Shown one piece after another: positions 1 through 6,457 of a DNA stretch of 64,000 nt. The stretch lies in the IMG/VR virus record IMGVR_UViG_3300044621_001461, positions 1-64,000 of that record. One strand, 5' to 3'. Source of the DNA: a virus. The notes under the pieces are model-generated. The model saw nothing but the letters and a program-made list of their open reading frames with translations. It was not told the DNA's origin and did not search any database. A program made the position numbers and the translations under genes. Each line of letters opens with the position of its first letter. Position 1 is the first letter of the stretch.

Positions 1-257
1 CCACTGTGGCAGTGCATATAAGCAACATTGAGTCCTTGTAAATATGCTTCAAACTCCGAACAAAGTTGATTTGCAAGCAGAATACGAGGAGCAACAACAA
101 CAAACGTCATCGGTTCTGTTGCATTCAGAATCCTTTGACGGGCATCTTCCATCATCACAACAGTTTTCCCACCACCAGTAGGAATATAACAGGTGCCTTT
201 GATGACTTTCTGCACAGCATCAAGAGCACGTTGTTGATAAGGAAGAAGAGTCAGCAT
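1..257 (-). CDS. Superfamily 2 DEAD/DEAH helicase, N-terminal part (cut by window edge)
   Basis: Only the first 85 codons are visible; the gene runs off the left edge, so this is truncation by the window and not a broken gene. From the ATG at 257 the product begins MLTLLPYQQRALDAV and carries a Walker A motif, IPTGGGKT, near residues 26-33 and a motif Ia stretch APRILLANQL near residue 60. This order is that of SF2 ATP-dependent helicases of the T4 UvsW type, which unwind branched DNA in recombination-dependent replication (family knowledge). It closely resembles the complete helicase at 15318..16553, so the phage has two related copies. A TATAAT box lies about 30 bases upstream of the start. 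Confidence 0.85.
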   Translation of the reverse strand, partial: MLTLLPYQQRALDAVQKVIKGTCYIPTGGGKTVVMMEDARQRILNATEPMTFVVVAPRILLANQLCSEFEAYLQGLNVAYMHCHS

Positions 258-284
258 CAATAAGTCAAGTAACGTTTGTATTCA

Positions 285-323
285 TACATTATAGCACCCC
301 TCCCGTGCGTTCGGGAAGAGTGC
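285..323 (-). promoter_or_regulatory. Extended -10 promoter with upstream hairpin
   Basis: On the minus strand TGCTATAAT (box at 288..293) lies about 30 bases before the helicase start. It directly follows an imperfect hairpin (294..323, GCAC/GTGC and CCCG/CGGG arms) that sits downstream of the preceding gene. There is no TTGACA at the right distance, so an extended -10 element (TGnTATAAT) is the likely core. Confidence 0.55.
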
Positions 324-350
324 TGGACGGTTCCACAAGTGGCACAGAGG

Positions 351-887
351 TCACATAAACTCCACTGAAACACTTATCACATTTTTATGTGGAGATTTTT
401 GTCTCCCATTATATAAGTTTCTAAGACTGGTTGGTTTGTAGCCATTTTCAATGGCCCAAGTTTGAAGTGATTTTATCATAATGAAGTTTTCATTGTCAAA
501 TGTTATTCTATAAGTTTTTGCCATAGGATTACATTCACCAACATAACTTCCTTTTAATTTTTTAGTTGCCTTCATTTTTTCCACGGAAGATTTGGGTATA
601 GTTTTTTCTTTCCAATAAGAAGTTTTACCAAAGTTTGCAATACTTATTTTTCTTTTTGTCTCTTCTGTATGGGGAATACCTTTATTGTATGGTATTCTTC
701 CTTTTAATGCTTCACTAATTTTTTTCTTAGTTTCTTTGGTATGAGAAATTCCTTTGTTCCACGGTTTTCCTTTGAACCAAGGAGAAGTCCATTGTTTTTC
801 AACAAAGGAAGTTTCTTCAAAATATAAAAAGTCTGGTGCATCAATACCTAACGATTCATTGATGCATTTAACATCTAAAACTTGCAT
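351..887 (-). CDS. NUMOD3-containing homing-endonuclease-like protein without a recognisable nuclease domain
   Basis: 178 aa. The middle holds two copies of a NUMOD3 DNA-binding motif, HTKETKKKISEALKGR and HTEETKRKISIANFGK (about residues 49-90), and the C-terminus (QTWAIENGYKPTSLRNLYNG) looks like a NUMOD1-type helix-turn-helix. The GIY-YIG module that precedes such motifs in the relatives at 12537..13304 and 40438..41109 is absent; the first 40 residues show no GIY or YIG signature. It may be a free-standing DNA-binding remnant of a GIY-YIG gene or use a diverged nuclease domain. It has the same leader architecture as the other endonuclease genes (inverted-repeat arms at 900..908 and 960..968), which supports common origin. 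Confidence 0.65.
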   Translation of the reverse strand: MQVLDVKCINESLGIDAPDFLYFEETSFVEKQWTSPWFKGKPWNKGISHTKETKKKISEALKGRIPYNKGIPHTEETKRKISIANFGKTSYWKEKTIPKSSVEKMKATKKLKGSYVGECNPMAKTYRITFDNENFIMIKSLQTWAIENGYKPTSLRNLYNGRQKSPHKNVISVSVEFM

Positions 888-899
888 AACTGCTCTAAA

Positions 900-968
900 G
901 TTGGGTGCTTTACTATTTAGTTAAAAAGGAGCATTTCTGCTCCTTTACCTGTGAAGATTGCACCCAAC
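900..968 (-). promoter_or_regulatory. Endonuclease leader: inverted repeat enclosing a terminator (degenerate late promoter)
   Basis: Arms GTTGGGTGC (900..908) and GCACCCAAC (960..968) are perfect 9-bp complements. Between them is a 9-bp terminator-type hairpin (925..946) and, where sister modules have TATAAATA, only CTAAATAG. The gene-proximal arm lies about 13 bases before the ATG at 887 in the common context AGAGCAG. Confidence 0.65.
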
Positions 969-985
969 CCAGGCATTATTATATA

Positions 986-1168
986 TTAGTCCAAGATAAA
1001 CTCTTGGATGATGTAATCACAAGTCACTTCGTATTTTGAAGCAAGTTCTTCAACATAAAGTGCATATTCATCTGCATACTTAGAATCTTCGTGTTCGCAG
1101 AACAGGTCAAGAGTAGAATCGTGCATTTTGTTTTGATTAACTAAAAGGTGTAAAATAAACTTAAACAT
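986..1168 (-). CDS. Small hypothetical protein
   Basis: 60 aa from the ATG at 1168, whose A and T overlap the stop of the preceding gene (ATGA), suggesting translational coupling. The hydrophobic first 14 residues (MFKFILHLLVNQNK) could be spurious; an internal ATG at 1126 would give a 46-residue acidic protein beginning MHDSTLDLF. No family was recognised. The stop is followed by the leader of the 351..887 gene. Confidence 0.5.
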   Translation of the reverse strand: MFKFILHLLVNQNKMHDSTLDLFCEHEDSKYADEYALYVEELASKYEVTCDYIIQEFILD

Positions 1169-1548
1169 CAGAACAAAATTGGTTCAAGAGTAGGTTCAGC
1201 AAACCCAAACTCAACAGGAGAAACTTCCTTAAACTCATCAGTTCCAGGAATCTGCTTATAGCAGTGCAAAGAACCCTCAAGAACCTTATTAAGTTCAGTA
1301 TTCACCTTATCAACCCCTACAGAGTCATTATACTCAGGTTCAGGGGTCTTGTCAACCACATCAAAGATAATTAGATTGACACAAGCATCCTTTGCTTCTT
1401 TGAGAGTCTTTGTGACTTGTTGAGGAGTGTCTACAACATCAACAACAATCCACTTAGCAGCAGATGCTTTACGAATGAATCCAACAGTGTTAGAATCCTT
1501 CTGAACTTCGTAGATACCAGCAGACAGACGAGGAAAGGTGAAAGTCAT
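1168..1548 (-). CDS. Hypothetical protein
   Basis: 126 aa, no recognised family. The N-terminus has a beta-rich stretch (GIYEVQKDSNTVGFIRKASA, then WIVVDVVD) that resembles a short nucleic-acid or ligand-binding sheet but is not diagnostic; the C-terminal half is acidic. Its stop overlaps the next start by ATGA. It lies 32 bases downstream of the 1581..1829 gene in the same direction, so the three are probably co-transcribed from the promoter at 1856. Confidence 0.6.
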   Translation of the reverse strand: MTFTFPRLSAGIYEVQKDSNTVGFIRKASAAKWIVVDVVDTPQQVTKTLKEAKDACVNLIIFDVVDKTPEPEYNDSVGVDKVNTELNKVLEGSLHCYKQIPGTDEFKEVSPVEFGFAEPTLEPILF

Positions 1549-1580
1549 AATGAAGTATGATTGATTAACTTAAGTGTGAA

Positions 1581-1829
1581 TCAGTAGCAGTATTCAGGAA
1601 GAATGCAGAAGTTACCGCAATACATACGAACCCAGTTCAAGGTGTCAGCATAGCAACGAGGTTCAGATACTACCGTGCTCACATTCTTACGAGGATTGTA
1701 AGCAACGGCAATATAACGATAAAAATCAGGAGATTCTTCAATCTCTTGAATCCACATTTGATTGACATTACCTTCATGCCAATCCCAACGAGAGGTGGTG
1801 TAGTTAAAGATAGTATCAAGGTCGGTCAA
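1581..1829 (-). CDS. Hypothetical protein with TTG start
   Basis: 82 aa, no recognised family; aromatic-rich (DWHEGNVNQMW, YRYIAVAYNP). The frame opens with TTG at 1829, preceded by AGGA about six bases upstream, and no in-frame ATG occurs before the upstream stop, so TTG initiation is the best reading. It is the first gene after the TATAAT box at 1856..1861. Confidence 0.55.
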   Translation of the reverse strand: MTDLDTIFNYTTSRWDWHEGNVNQMWIQEIEESPDFYRYIAVAYNPRKNVSTVVSEPRCYADTLNWVRMYCGNFCILPEYCY

Positions 1830-1855
1830 GTGGTATCCTTTGCTTGTGTCCCTGT

Positions 1856-1913
1856 ATTATAGGGCATCAGGGGGGTCTGTGCTCATTTACTGTGCCAGTG
1901 CTACGAGTGGCAC
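1856..1913 (-). promoter_or_regulatory. Terminator-like hairpin plus TATAAT promoter
   Basis: A hairpin GTGCCA...TGGCAC (1892..1913) directly after the fibre gene stop is followed on the minus strand by GCCCTATAATAC (-10 at 1856..1861). The same arrangement recurs at 3677..3734 and 6237..6258. Confidence 0.55.
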
Positions 1914-1923
1914 ATTGGATAAA

Positions 1924-2706
1924 TTATAAGACCCTTATAATGAAAGCAAGTGCATGATATGGAGGTAAGTTTTGGTTTAAACCACTAACACCCTCTGGTG
2001 TAACAGCAACACTGTGGGAGTGTCTTCCATTAGAATTAGTGCCTGCAGCAAATGCTGCTAATCTTTGTCCGTCATTTCCGCCAGATTGTTCCAATTCGGT
2101 AACATTGCCAGTGTTTGTTACATTAACAATTCCATTATAACCATCTTTTATAGCACCAGCTGAACCTTGGGCAAAACCATATCCGTGATTGTGTGCAGAA
2201 GCTGTATCAGTGATAGATGTGTGTCCGTGAGAAACTACAACAGCATCCGCACTACCACCAGTTTGATTGACACCAACTCCAGGATAAACATTATCTCCTC
2301 CACTGGTAGAACCAACAATAAATTTATCTCTTAGGTCTGGAGTTTTTGTAATTGTTGGTCTTAATGGAGAAGTTGATGGTAAATCAGTTCCATTGCATAG
2401 TTGCCAACCATCTGGTGTCGTAGTTCCAGACCACATAAGAATTGCACCAAGTGGAACTAATGATGATGATGAAGCAAGCTTATCTGCAGTTACAGAGGAA
2501 TTTGCAAGTTTATCTGTAGTTACAGAAGAATTTTGAATATGATTAGTTCCGACTGCTCTTTGAGAATTATCACTAGCACTACTTTGTAGTTTAGCAGCAG
2601 TTACAGCAGAATCATTGATATCATTTGTTGTTACTCCAGAAGTAGCTATTTCTGTTGCACCTATAGAACCCGTAGCTACAAGACCACTTTGTATTTGAGT
2701 TGCCAT
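1924..2706 (-). CDS. Tail-collar-domain fibre protein
   Basis: 260 aa. The N-terminal 80 residues are low-complexity alternating repeats (SSVTTDKLANSSVTADKLAS). The rest matches the phage tail collar domain: GAILMWSGTTTPDGWQLCNG near residue 90, PDLRDKFIVG, then a His- and Gly-rich stretch and the terminal LPPYHALAFIIRVL. Such proteins are distal fibre or short-fibre components that contact the host surface (family knowledge). The gene at 27949..28632 has the same collar architecture. A late promoter AATAAATA (2734..2741) lies 28 bases upstream, consistent with a virion protein although it sits among small early-type genes. Confidence 0.8.
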   Translation of the reverse strand: MATQIQSGLVATGSIGATEIATSGVTTNDINDSAVTAAKLQSSASDNSQRAVGTNHIQNSSVTTDKLANSSVTADKLASSSSLVPLGAILMWSGTTTPDGWQLCNGTDLPSTSPLRPTITKTPDLRDKFIVGSTSGGDNVYPGVGVNQTGGSADAVVVSHGHTSITDTASAHNHGYGFAQGSAGAIKDGYNGIVNVTNTGNVTELEQSGGNDGQRLAAFAAGTNSNGRHSHSVAVTPEGVSGLNQNLPPYHALAFIIRVL

Positions 2707-2733
2707 TATAGTTTTACTTTAATTTCGTAAAAC

Positions 2734-2741
2734 TATTTATT
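2734..2741 (-). promoter_or_regulatory. T4-type late promoter AATAAATA
   Basis: AATAAATA on the minus strand, 28 bases before the fibre gene start at 2706; matches the cyanophage NATAAATA late motif. Confidence 0.6.
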
Positions 2742-2743
2742 GA

Positions 2744-2935
2744 TTACTTTGTAGATTCCTTCACAAGGACAACCTCATTATATTGATTTGGATAAACTAA
2801 AAGACAAACATCCTTTGATTTGTGTTCCATTCTACGAACACAAATTGTAATGTATTTTTCGCAGACAAAATAAACTTTACCGTACATTCCACGATAGTAA
2901 ACTTCAATTCCTTCTGCAAATGTTATTCTTGGCAT
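2744..2935 (-). CDS. Small conserved-looking hypothetical protein
   Basis: 63 aa beginning MPRITFAEGIEVYYRGMYGK; predicted beta-rich (VYFVCEKYITICVR), like a small SH3-type barrel, but no family was recognised with certainty. The product is basic in the middle. It lies between the 52-aa membrane protein and the fibre gene. Confidence 0.6.
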   Translation of the reverse strand: MPRITFAEGIEVYYRGMYGKVYFVCEKYITICVRRMEHKSKDVCLLVYPNQYNEVVLVKESTK

Positions 2936-2956
2936 TTGAACTAATTTAATTCAAGA

Positions 2957-3115
2957 CTATTTAATTTCATTACTTGGAGGATGTTTCAGTCTTTCAATAC
3001 CCACTGCTTTATCATAAATATCAAACATTTTCTTATCACGTTTGATTAGAAATGCGTTCCATCCAAGAATAGCAATAAAAGCAAGAAAGATGTAAGTAAT
3101 AGTTTTAGAATTCAT
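2957..3115 (-). CDS. Small single-pass membrane protein
   Basis: 52 aa from the ATG at 3115 to the TAG at 2957. Residues 6-24 (TYIFLAFIAILGWNAFLI) form one hydrophobic segment, followed by a basic stop-transfer (KRDKK) and a charged tail, so a type II/III inner-membrane protein is likely. The gene is co-directional and 18 bases downstream of 3134..3532. Function unknown. Confidence 0.6.
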   Translation of the reverse strand: MNSKTITYIFLAFIAILGWNAFLIKRDKKMFDIYDKAVGIERLKHPPSNEIK

Positions 3116-3133
3116 TTCAAATAAAATTTATAT

Positions 3134-3532
3134 TTACTTATACAAATATTGCCCACTCCAATCAGCACGTTGATACATTTCCTCACGAGACTTATCATCA
3201 AGAAGGTTGTACCGAATACCTTTGGCAGGTGCTTTCCACGATGCTGGTTTATAAACATCAGCAGTCTCTTTATCTACAAAGAGATGAACGTGACTTTGAT
3301 TATAATCTCTCATTATAATCTTATGGTACTTGCGAAGAGTATTGATATAAAACTCTGGAACATCTTCACCTTCACAAAGTTTATCAATTTGCTCTTGATG
3401 ATATTCTACATTCTCACCTTTTTCAATGTATTTGCGGTGATTATCAATACGATGCGATTGATAGTTAGTGCGAAGAACCTCACAAAGAGTTTGAGTGTAT
3501 TGAAGAACCTTATCAGCAGTCGCAGTAGTCAT
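3134..3532 (-). CDS. Conserved cyanophage hypothetical protein
   Basis: 132 aa. N-terminal half helical and His-rich (NYQSHRIDNHRKYIEKG), C-terminal half with the motif HLFVDKETADVYKPASWKAP around residues 83-102, which I recall in many cyanophage and phage hypothetical proteins. Function is unknown. The start overlaps the stop of the 41-aa gene upstream by ATGA, so the two are coupled. Confidence 0.7.
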   Translation of the reverse strand: MTTATADKVLQYTQTLCEVLRTNYQSHRIDNHRKYIEKGENVEYHQEQIDKLCEGEDVPEFYINTLRKYHKIIMRDYNQSHVHLFVDKETADVYKPASWKAPAKGIRYNLLDDKSREEMYQRADWSGQYLYK

Positions 3533-3654
3533 TTGAAGTTCAGTTTGTTTTTGAGATGTTGAAGTGCTTGCTTGCGGGATTTAAGTTTTCCCTTACAAGT
3601 TCCTTTAGTATTCTTTTGTTTTCCTGAGTTATGTTGCCAATTTGGGGTAGTCAT
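3529..3654 (-). CDS. Small basic protein
   Basis: 41 aa (MTTPNWQHNSGKQKNTKGTC...), about one third Lys/Arg. A strong ribosome-binding site (AAGGAAAGGAG) sits immediately before the ATG at 3654, and the stop overlaps the next start. It is the first gene after the TATAAT box at 3677..3682. The charge suggests nucleic-acid binding, but no family is assigned. Confidence 0.65.
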   Translation of the reverse strand: MTTPNWQHNSGKQKNTKGTCKGKLKSRKQALQHLKNKLNFK

Positions 3655-3676
3655 CTCCTTTCCTTGGTATGAACCT

Positions 3677-3734
3677 ATTATAGGGCATCAGGGAGGTCTG
3701 TGGGGGTTTATTGTGCCACTAGAAGAAGTGGCAC
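3677..3734 (-). promoter_or_regulatory. Terminator hairpin plus TATAAT promoter
   Basis: A perfect 8-bp stem GTGCCACT/AGTGGCAC with a 6-base loop (3713..3734) lies one base after the HNH gene stop, then GCCCTATAATAGG (-10 at 3677..3682) precedes the 41-aa gene. No -35 consensus is seen. Confidence 0.6.
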
Positions 3735-3735
3735 A

Positions 3736-4212
3736 TCAACTATAGCAATACTCTTTCCACTCAGGAACATTTGCTCTATCTAAAGAAAATAACATTTTAT
3801 TAAATGGTTTCTTTGGAATAGTTTGAAGAATCATATTAGTATCTTCAAGTAGTTTGTTGCCTTTTCTCATATTACAAGGCATACAAGCAACCACAAGATT
3901 TTCCCAAGTATCTTCACCACCACGAGAACGTGGAATAATATGGTCGATAGTTAATTCTCTTGTCGAACCACAATACTGACACTTATGCCCATCACGTTTA
4001 TAAATCATAGTTCGTGATGGTTTGGTTTGCATTAGTTTTTCATATGGTAACTTAATATAATTTACCAATCGAATCACTCTCTTACCGAGTGCTTGTGCTT
4101 TATTTTTCATAAGAAGCACAATTGCTCTTTTCCAATTACAAAAGTTAAGAGGTTCAAAACTTGCGTTTAGAACAAGTATGGTTTGGTATGGTTCAAGTTT
4201 TAGATAGTCCAT
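3736..4212 (-). CDS. HNH endonuclease
   Basis: 158 aa. The C-terminal half is a canonical HNH/zinc module: CQYCG near residue 79, LTIDHIIPRSRGGEDTWENL (catalytic His in DHIIP, Asn in WENL) and CMPCNMRKG, so two CxxC pairs bind zinc. The N-terminal part (LVLNASFEPLNFCNWKRA) is typical of the HNH family common in cyanobacteria and their phages. It is a double-strand or nicking endonuclease, free-standing (no intron visible). A 17-bp hairpin lies just upstream (4234..4296). Confidence 0.85.
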   Translation of the reverse strand: MDYLKLEPYQTILVLNASFEPLNFCNWKRAIVLLMKNKAQALGKRVIRLVNYIKLPYEKLMQTKPSRTMIYKRDGHKCQYCGSTRELTIDHIIPRSRGGEDTWENLVVACMPCNMRKGNKLLEDTNMILQTIPKKPFNKMLFSLDRANVPEWKEYCYS

Positions 4213-4233
4213 CGACCTTTATATGAATTTATA

Positions 4234-4296
4234 AGTGAACAGATTTTAACTCTTTTATTATCTAGATGTCAAATAACAAATCAGAGTTAAAACCTG
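4234..4296 (-). promoter_or_regulatory. 17-bp inverted repeat upstream of the HNH gene
   Basis: Minus-strand arms GAACAGGTTTTAACTCT and AGAGTTAAAATCTGTTC pair over 17 bp with a single G-U, around a 29-base loop. TATAAATT follows the distal arm, closer to the HNH start. On the plus strand the repeat is followed by TTTTTA, so it may also terminate plus-strand RNA. Confidence 0.55.
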
Positions 4297-4305
4297 TTCT
4301 TTTTA

Positions 4306-4524
4306 TCAGAGAGCAGTCACAGCACCATCAACATCAGTCAGAGACACATAACCATCATCATCAACTGCTTGAGTGTAGTTCTCAAGAACAGTAGAATCAT
4401 AATTATCCAGTGCTTCTACGAGTTCAGCACCAGTTTCTGCTTTCGTGATATTTACAATCAGTTGAGCACCAGCAGGATTGGTATCAACGAGTTCAGCAGC
4501 AAGAGCAACCAGTTTGGCAGACAT
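4306..4524 (-). CDS. Small acidic hypothetical protein
   Basis: 72 aa (MSAKLVALAAELVDTNPAGA...), strongly acidic with a helical N-terminal half and a C-terminal DDDGYVSLTDVDGAVTAL stretch resembling an EF-hand-like acidic loop, though not a confident calcium site. It is transcribed away from the tRNA cluster on the same strand. Function unknown. Confidence 0.6.
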   Translation of the reverse strand: MSAKLVALAAELVDTNPAGAQLIVNITKAETGAELVEALDNYDSTVLENYTQAVDDDGYVSLTDVDGAVTAL

Positions 4525-4567
4525 TATAATAAAAGCAAGGTGAATGTTTGGGTATTGTTATACCCAA

Positions 4568-4640
4568 TGGAAATAACTGGACTTGAACCAGTGGTCTTTC
4601 GATTATCAGTCGAATGCTTTACCAACTAAGCTATATTTCC
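4568..4640 (-). tRNA. trnI: tRNA-Ile (GAU)
   Basis: A 73-base cloverleaf: acceptor GGAAATA/TATTTCC, D arm, anticodon stem TTCGA/TCGAA with loop CTGATAA (anticodon GAT), T arm ending in GTTCAAGTC, discriminator A. CCA is not encoded. First of three adjacent tRNAs. Confidence 0.92.
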
Positions 4641-4643
4641 AGA

Positions 4644-4715
4644 TGGGTTATGTTGGATTTGAACCAACGACTAATCGGTTAAAAGCCGAATACTCTATCA
4701 CTGAGTTAATAACCC
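4644..4715 (-). tRNA. trnK: tRNA-Lys (UUU)
   Basis: A 72-base cloverleaf: acceptor GGGTTAT/ATAACCC, anticodon loop CTTTTAA (anticodon TTT) on a TTCGG/CCGAT stem, T loop GGTTCAAATCC, discriminator A. It is separated from its neighbours by 3 and 4 bases, so it is processed from one transcript. Confidence 0.92.
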
Positions 4716-4719
4716 GAGG

Positions 4720-4808
4720 CGGAAGTGGTTGGATTTGAACCAACGGATGCCCTAAAGAACATCGGGAGATTAGCAATCTCCTGCATTAAACCACTCTGCC
4801 ACACTTCC
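4720..4808 (-). tRNA. trnS: tRNA-Ser (GCU)
   Basis: An 89-base class II tRNA: acceptor GGAAGTG/CACTTCC, anticodon stem GGAGA/TCTCC with loop TTGCTAA (anticodon GCT), a long variable arm of about 20 bases, T loop GGTTCAAATCC and discriminator G, all typical of Ser. Confidence 0.92.
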
Positions 4809-4818
4809 AAAAAAGAAA

Positions 4819-4965
4819 TTAAACACCCAAAGGATATTCAATTTCAATTTCATCTTCGTCAGGAAGACCAAGTTGAAGACTAATGTAGTCTTCATAATCA
4901 ACACCGAGAAACTTTTTAGCAAAGTCCTCGTAATCATCGTGAAGAACGCAAGTGTCAATCATCAT
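4819..4965 (-). CDS. Small acidic hypothetical protein
   Basis: 48 aa (MMIDTCVLHDDYEDFAKKFL...), ending in an acidic DEDEIEIEYPLGV tail. Two in-frame ATGs follow a perfect AAGGAGGT ribosome-binding site; the second (4962) has the better spacing. It lies directly upstream of the tRNA-Ser gene and downstream of the TATGAT box at 4989, so it and the tRNAs probably form one transcript. Confidence 0.65.
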   Translation of the reverse strand: MMIDTCVLHDDYEDFAKKFLGVDYEDYISLQLGLPDEDEIEIEYPLGV

Positions 4966-4988
4966 AACCTCCTTGACTTGATGAATAC

Positions 4989-5046
4989 ATCATAGCATGG
5001 TCAGGACCGTTTGGAAAGTGTTGTGTGCCACCTAAAAAAGTGTCAC
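4989..5046 (-). promoter_or_regulatory. Hairpin plus extended -10 promoter (TGCTATGAT)
   Basis: TATGAT at 4989..4994 preceded by TGC, downstream of an imperfect hairpin (5025..5046, GTGACACT/AGGTGGCAC) that overlaps the end of the 77-aa gene. Likely drives the small gene and the tRNA cluster. Confidence 0.5.
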
Positions 5047-5276
5047 AAGGTCTCAACGTCCTCCAGCAATTCTGGATTGTATTCTTTTACTTCTGTGATG
5101 AGTTCTTCATCATTATACTCATTGAGATTGGAAACAAGAGTATCATAAACAAAACACTCCATTGTCTTCATATCCATTGAATCCATTATTTGTTGTGCAT
5201 AATCTTCAATGAGTTTTTCACGATTGAGAGACATTTTGTTAAACTCCAAGATTTCTTTGTAAAGGTCAGTCATCAA
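5043..5276 (-). CDS. Small helical hypothetical protein
   Basis: 77 aa, acidic and almost entirely helical (DYAQQIMDSMDMKTMECFVY, then LNEYNDEELITEV). I recall related short proteins in marine phages, but no function. The start overlaps the stop of the coiled-coil gene upstream (ATGA). Confidence 0.6.
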   Translation of the reverse strand: MMTDLYKEILEFNKMSLNREKLIEDYAQQIMDSMDMKTMECFVYDTLVSNLNEYNDEELITEVKEYNPELLEDVETL

Positions 5277-5494
5277 ACAGCATCAATTTCAGCAAGTTTC
5301 TTTTGCTTTCGCAAATCAGTGATAATCATTTGAAGTTCAGCAATATCTTCATACAGAACTTCTGCTTCATCAGCAAGATTTTCGTATTGAAATGAAGACC
5401 TTGCTTTCTTCATTTGCTTGAGAAGTTTATCATACTTCTTCTTTGCTTCTTTGAGTTCTTTTTCGTAATCTTGAATAGACTTTGAGTAATTCAT
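5273..5494 (-). CDS. Small coiled-coil protein
   Basis: 73 aa, nearly all heptad-like charged helix (YEKELKEAKKKYDKLLKQMK at residues 9-28, then ADEAEVLYEDIAELQ). Probably a dimeric coiled coil; no family assigned. Overlaps both neighbours by ATGA, marking a coupled three-gene operon 5491..5622, 5273..5494, 5043..5276. Confidence 0.6.
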   Translation of the reverse strand: MNYSKSIQDYEKELKEAKKKYDKLLKQMKKARSSFQYENLADEAEVLYEDIAELQMIITDLRKQKKLAEIDAV

Positions 5495-5622
5495 TTGTTG
5501 AAAGGAGAATTGAAATAACTACGAAAAACAGTAATAAGAATAACAAAAGTAAAAATAAGACCACCCAAACCAGCAATAGTAGTCCCATCACCAGTGAAAT
5601 TGTAAGTTGAAATCTGGTTCAT
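5491..5622 (-). CDS. Small membrane protein
   Basis: 43 aa from the ATG at 5622. Residues 14-32 (TTIAGLGGLIFTFVILITV) form one transmembrane helix after a polar N-terminus, with a short basic tail. The stop overlaps the next start. Function unknown. Confidence 0.6.
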   Translation of the reverse strand: MNQISTYNFTGDGTTIAGLGGLIFTFVILITVFRSYFNSPFNK

Positions 5623-5644
5623 CGTTTGATTGATTTACTCCGTA

Positions 5645-5703
5645 ATCATAGCACAAAAAAGGGGCACTTGCAACCGTCAATAGACAGTTCGGCAAGTGTC
5701 CCC
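5645..5703 (-). terminator. Terminator followed by extended -10 box
   Basis: Near-complementary arms GGGGACACTTGC and GCAAGTGCCCC (5661..5703), overlapping the 3' end of the 75-aa gene, are followed on the minus strand by TTTTTT: a rho-independent terminator. TGTGCTATGAT (-10 at 5645..5650) follows at once and can restart transcription into the 43-aa gene. Confidence 0.65.
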
Positions 5704-5904
5704 ACCAGAAAGACCAATGTTTTCTGAAATGGCATAGCACAAATTACCGTGCAAATCGTAATCAAGTTGTCCCATTTTATCTACTACTGCATCAGAAATC
5801 ATTTGAATAAGAAACCCAATCCATCGTTCATCGTTGTAGATATATTCTACAACTTCTGGTGCAAGTGCAGCAGCAATTTTATTCAGAGACTTAGCAGAAA
5901 TCAT
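5677..5904 (-). CDS. Conserved-looking hypothetical protein
   Basis: 75 aa (MISAKSLNKIAAALAPEVVE...), helical, without signal or motif I can assign; ends DTCRTVY. Its start overlaps the stop of the membrane-protein gene upstream by ATGA and its last codons form part of a terminator arm. Confidence 0.6.
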   Translation of the reverse strand: MISAKSLNKIAAALAPEVVEYIYNDERWIGFLIQMISDAVVDKMGQLDYDLHGNLCYAISENIGLSGGDTCRTVY

Positions 5905-6155
5905 TGGTCGGTAGAAGTATAAAAAACAAAATCAACAACACGATTGCTGTTTGTCTTAACACTATTTACAATAGTTTCACCATTATCCAACCACCACAGT
6001 TGTGCAACAGTAGCAAAATAAGAAACTACACCAACAACAATCGCACAAATCGTAGCAACAACAAAGATGATGCTTTCACCAAACTTCACATAATCAATCT
6101 TCTGTAGATTACCATAAAGGTCATCAGCAGGAGGAAATCCAAGTGTTGAGTTCAT
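5901..6155 (-). CDS. Membrane protein, hypothetical
   Basis: 84 aa from the ATG at 6155 (MNSTLGFPPADDLYGNLQ); an upstream in-frame start at 6191 would add a Phe-rich stretch without a better ribosome-binding site. Residues about 29-55 (ESIIFVVATICAIVVGVVSY) form a transmembrane helix. The polar C-terminus follows a WWLDN motif. Function unknown; coupled to the next gene by ATGA. Confidence 0.6.
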   Translation of the reverse strand: MNSTLGFPPADDLYGNLQKIDYVKFGESIIFVVATICAIVVGVVSYFATVAQLWWLDNGETIVNSVKTNSNRVVDFVFYTSTDQ

Positions 6156-6236
6156 TTTAATAAAGAAAAAGAATTGTGGTCTCTGTCTCAACCACCCTTT
6201 AAGAATACCACAGTTTATGGTCTGTGCTCTTTTACT

Positions 6237-6258
6237 GTGCCACTAGAACAAGTGGCAC
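6237..6258 (-). terminator. GTGCCACT hairpin
   Basis: A perfect stem GTGCCACT...AGTGGCAC just after the 64-aa gene stop; same sequence as the hairpin at 3713..3734. No U tract follows, so it may act as a terminator or an RNA end stabiliser. A weak TATTCT box lies about 25 bases further on. Confidence 0.5.
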
Positions 6259-6262
6259 ACGA

Positions 6263-6457
6263 CTATGGAGTGGGGTCATAATAAACAATCTCTTCCAGTG
6301 CAGGAAGAATTTCATATTGAATAGTTTCCAAATGAGTTCCAATAATAGTCATATCCATCTCGTGAAGTTTATTTTCACGTTCTACAACTTCTTTGAGAAT
6401 CTTGTATGCTTTTTCGATTTCAGCATAAGAATAGATGATTTTGGATTCCATTACCAT
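6263..6457 (-). CDS. Small helical hypothetical protein
   Basis: 64 aa, helical and acidic (YAEIEKAYKILKEVVERENK), ending YYDPTP. The start ATG at 6457 overlaps the upstream stop; ATG at 6451 is an alternative two codons later. A GAGG sequence precedes both. No family recognised. Confidence 0.55.
   Translation of the reverse strand: MVMESKIIYSYAEIEKAYKILKEVVERENKLHEMDMTIIGTHLETIQYEILPALEEIVYYDPTP

Noticed and set aside
4770-4958. 62-codon minus-strand frame
   Set aside because: Runs through the tRNA-Ser gene and overlaps the better-supported 48-aa frame at 4819..4965, which has AAGGAGGT upstream.
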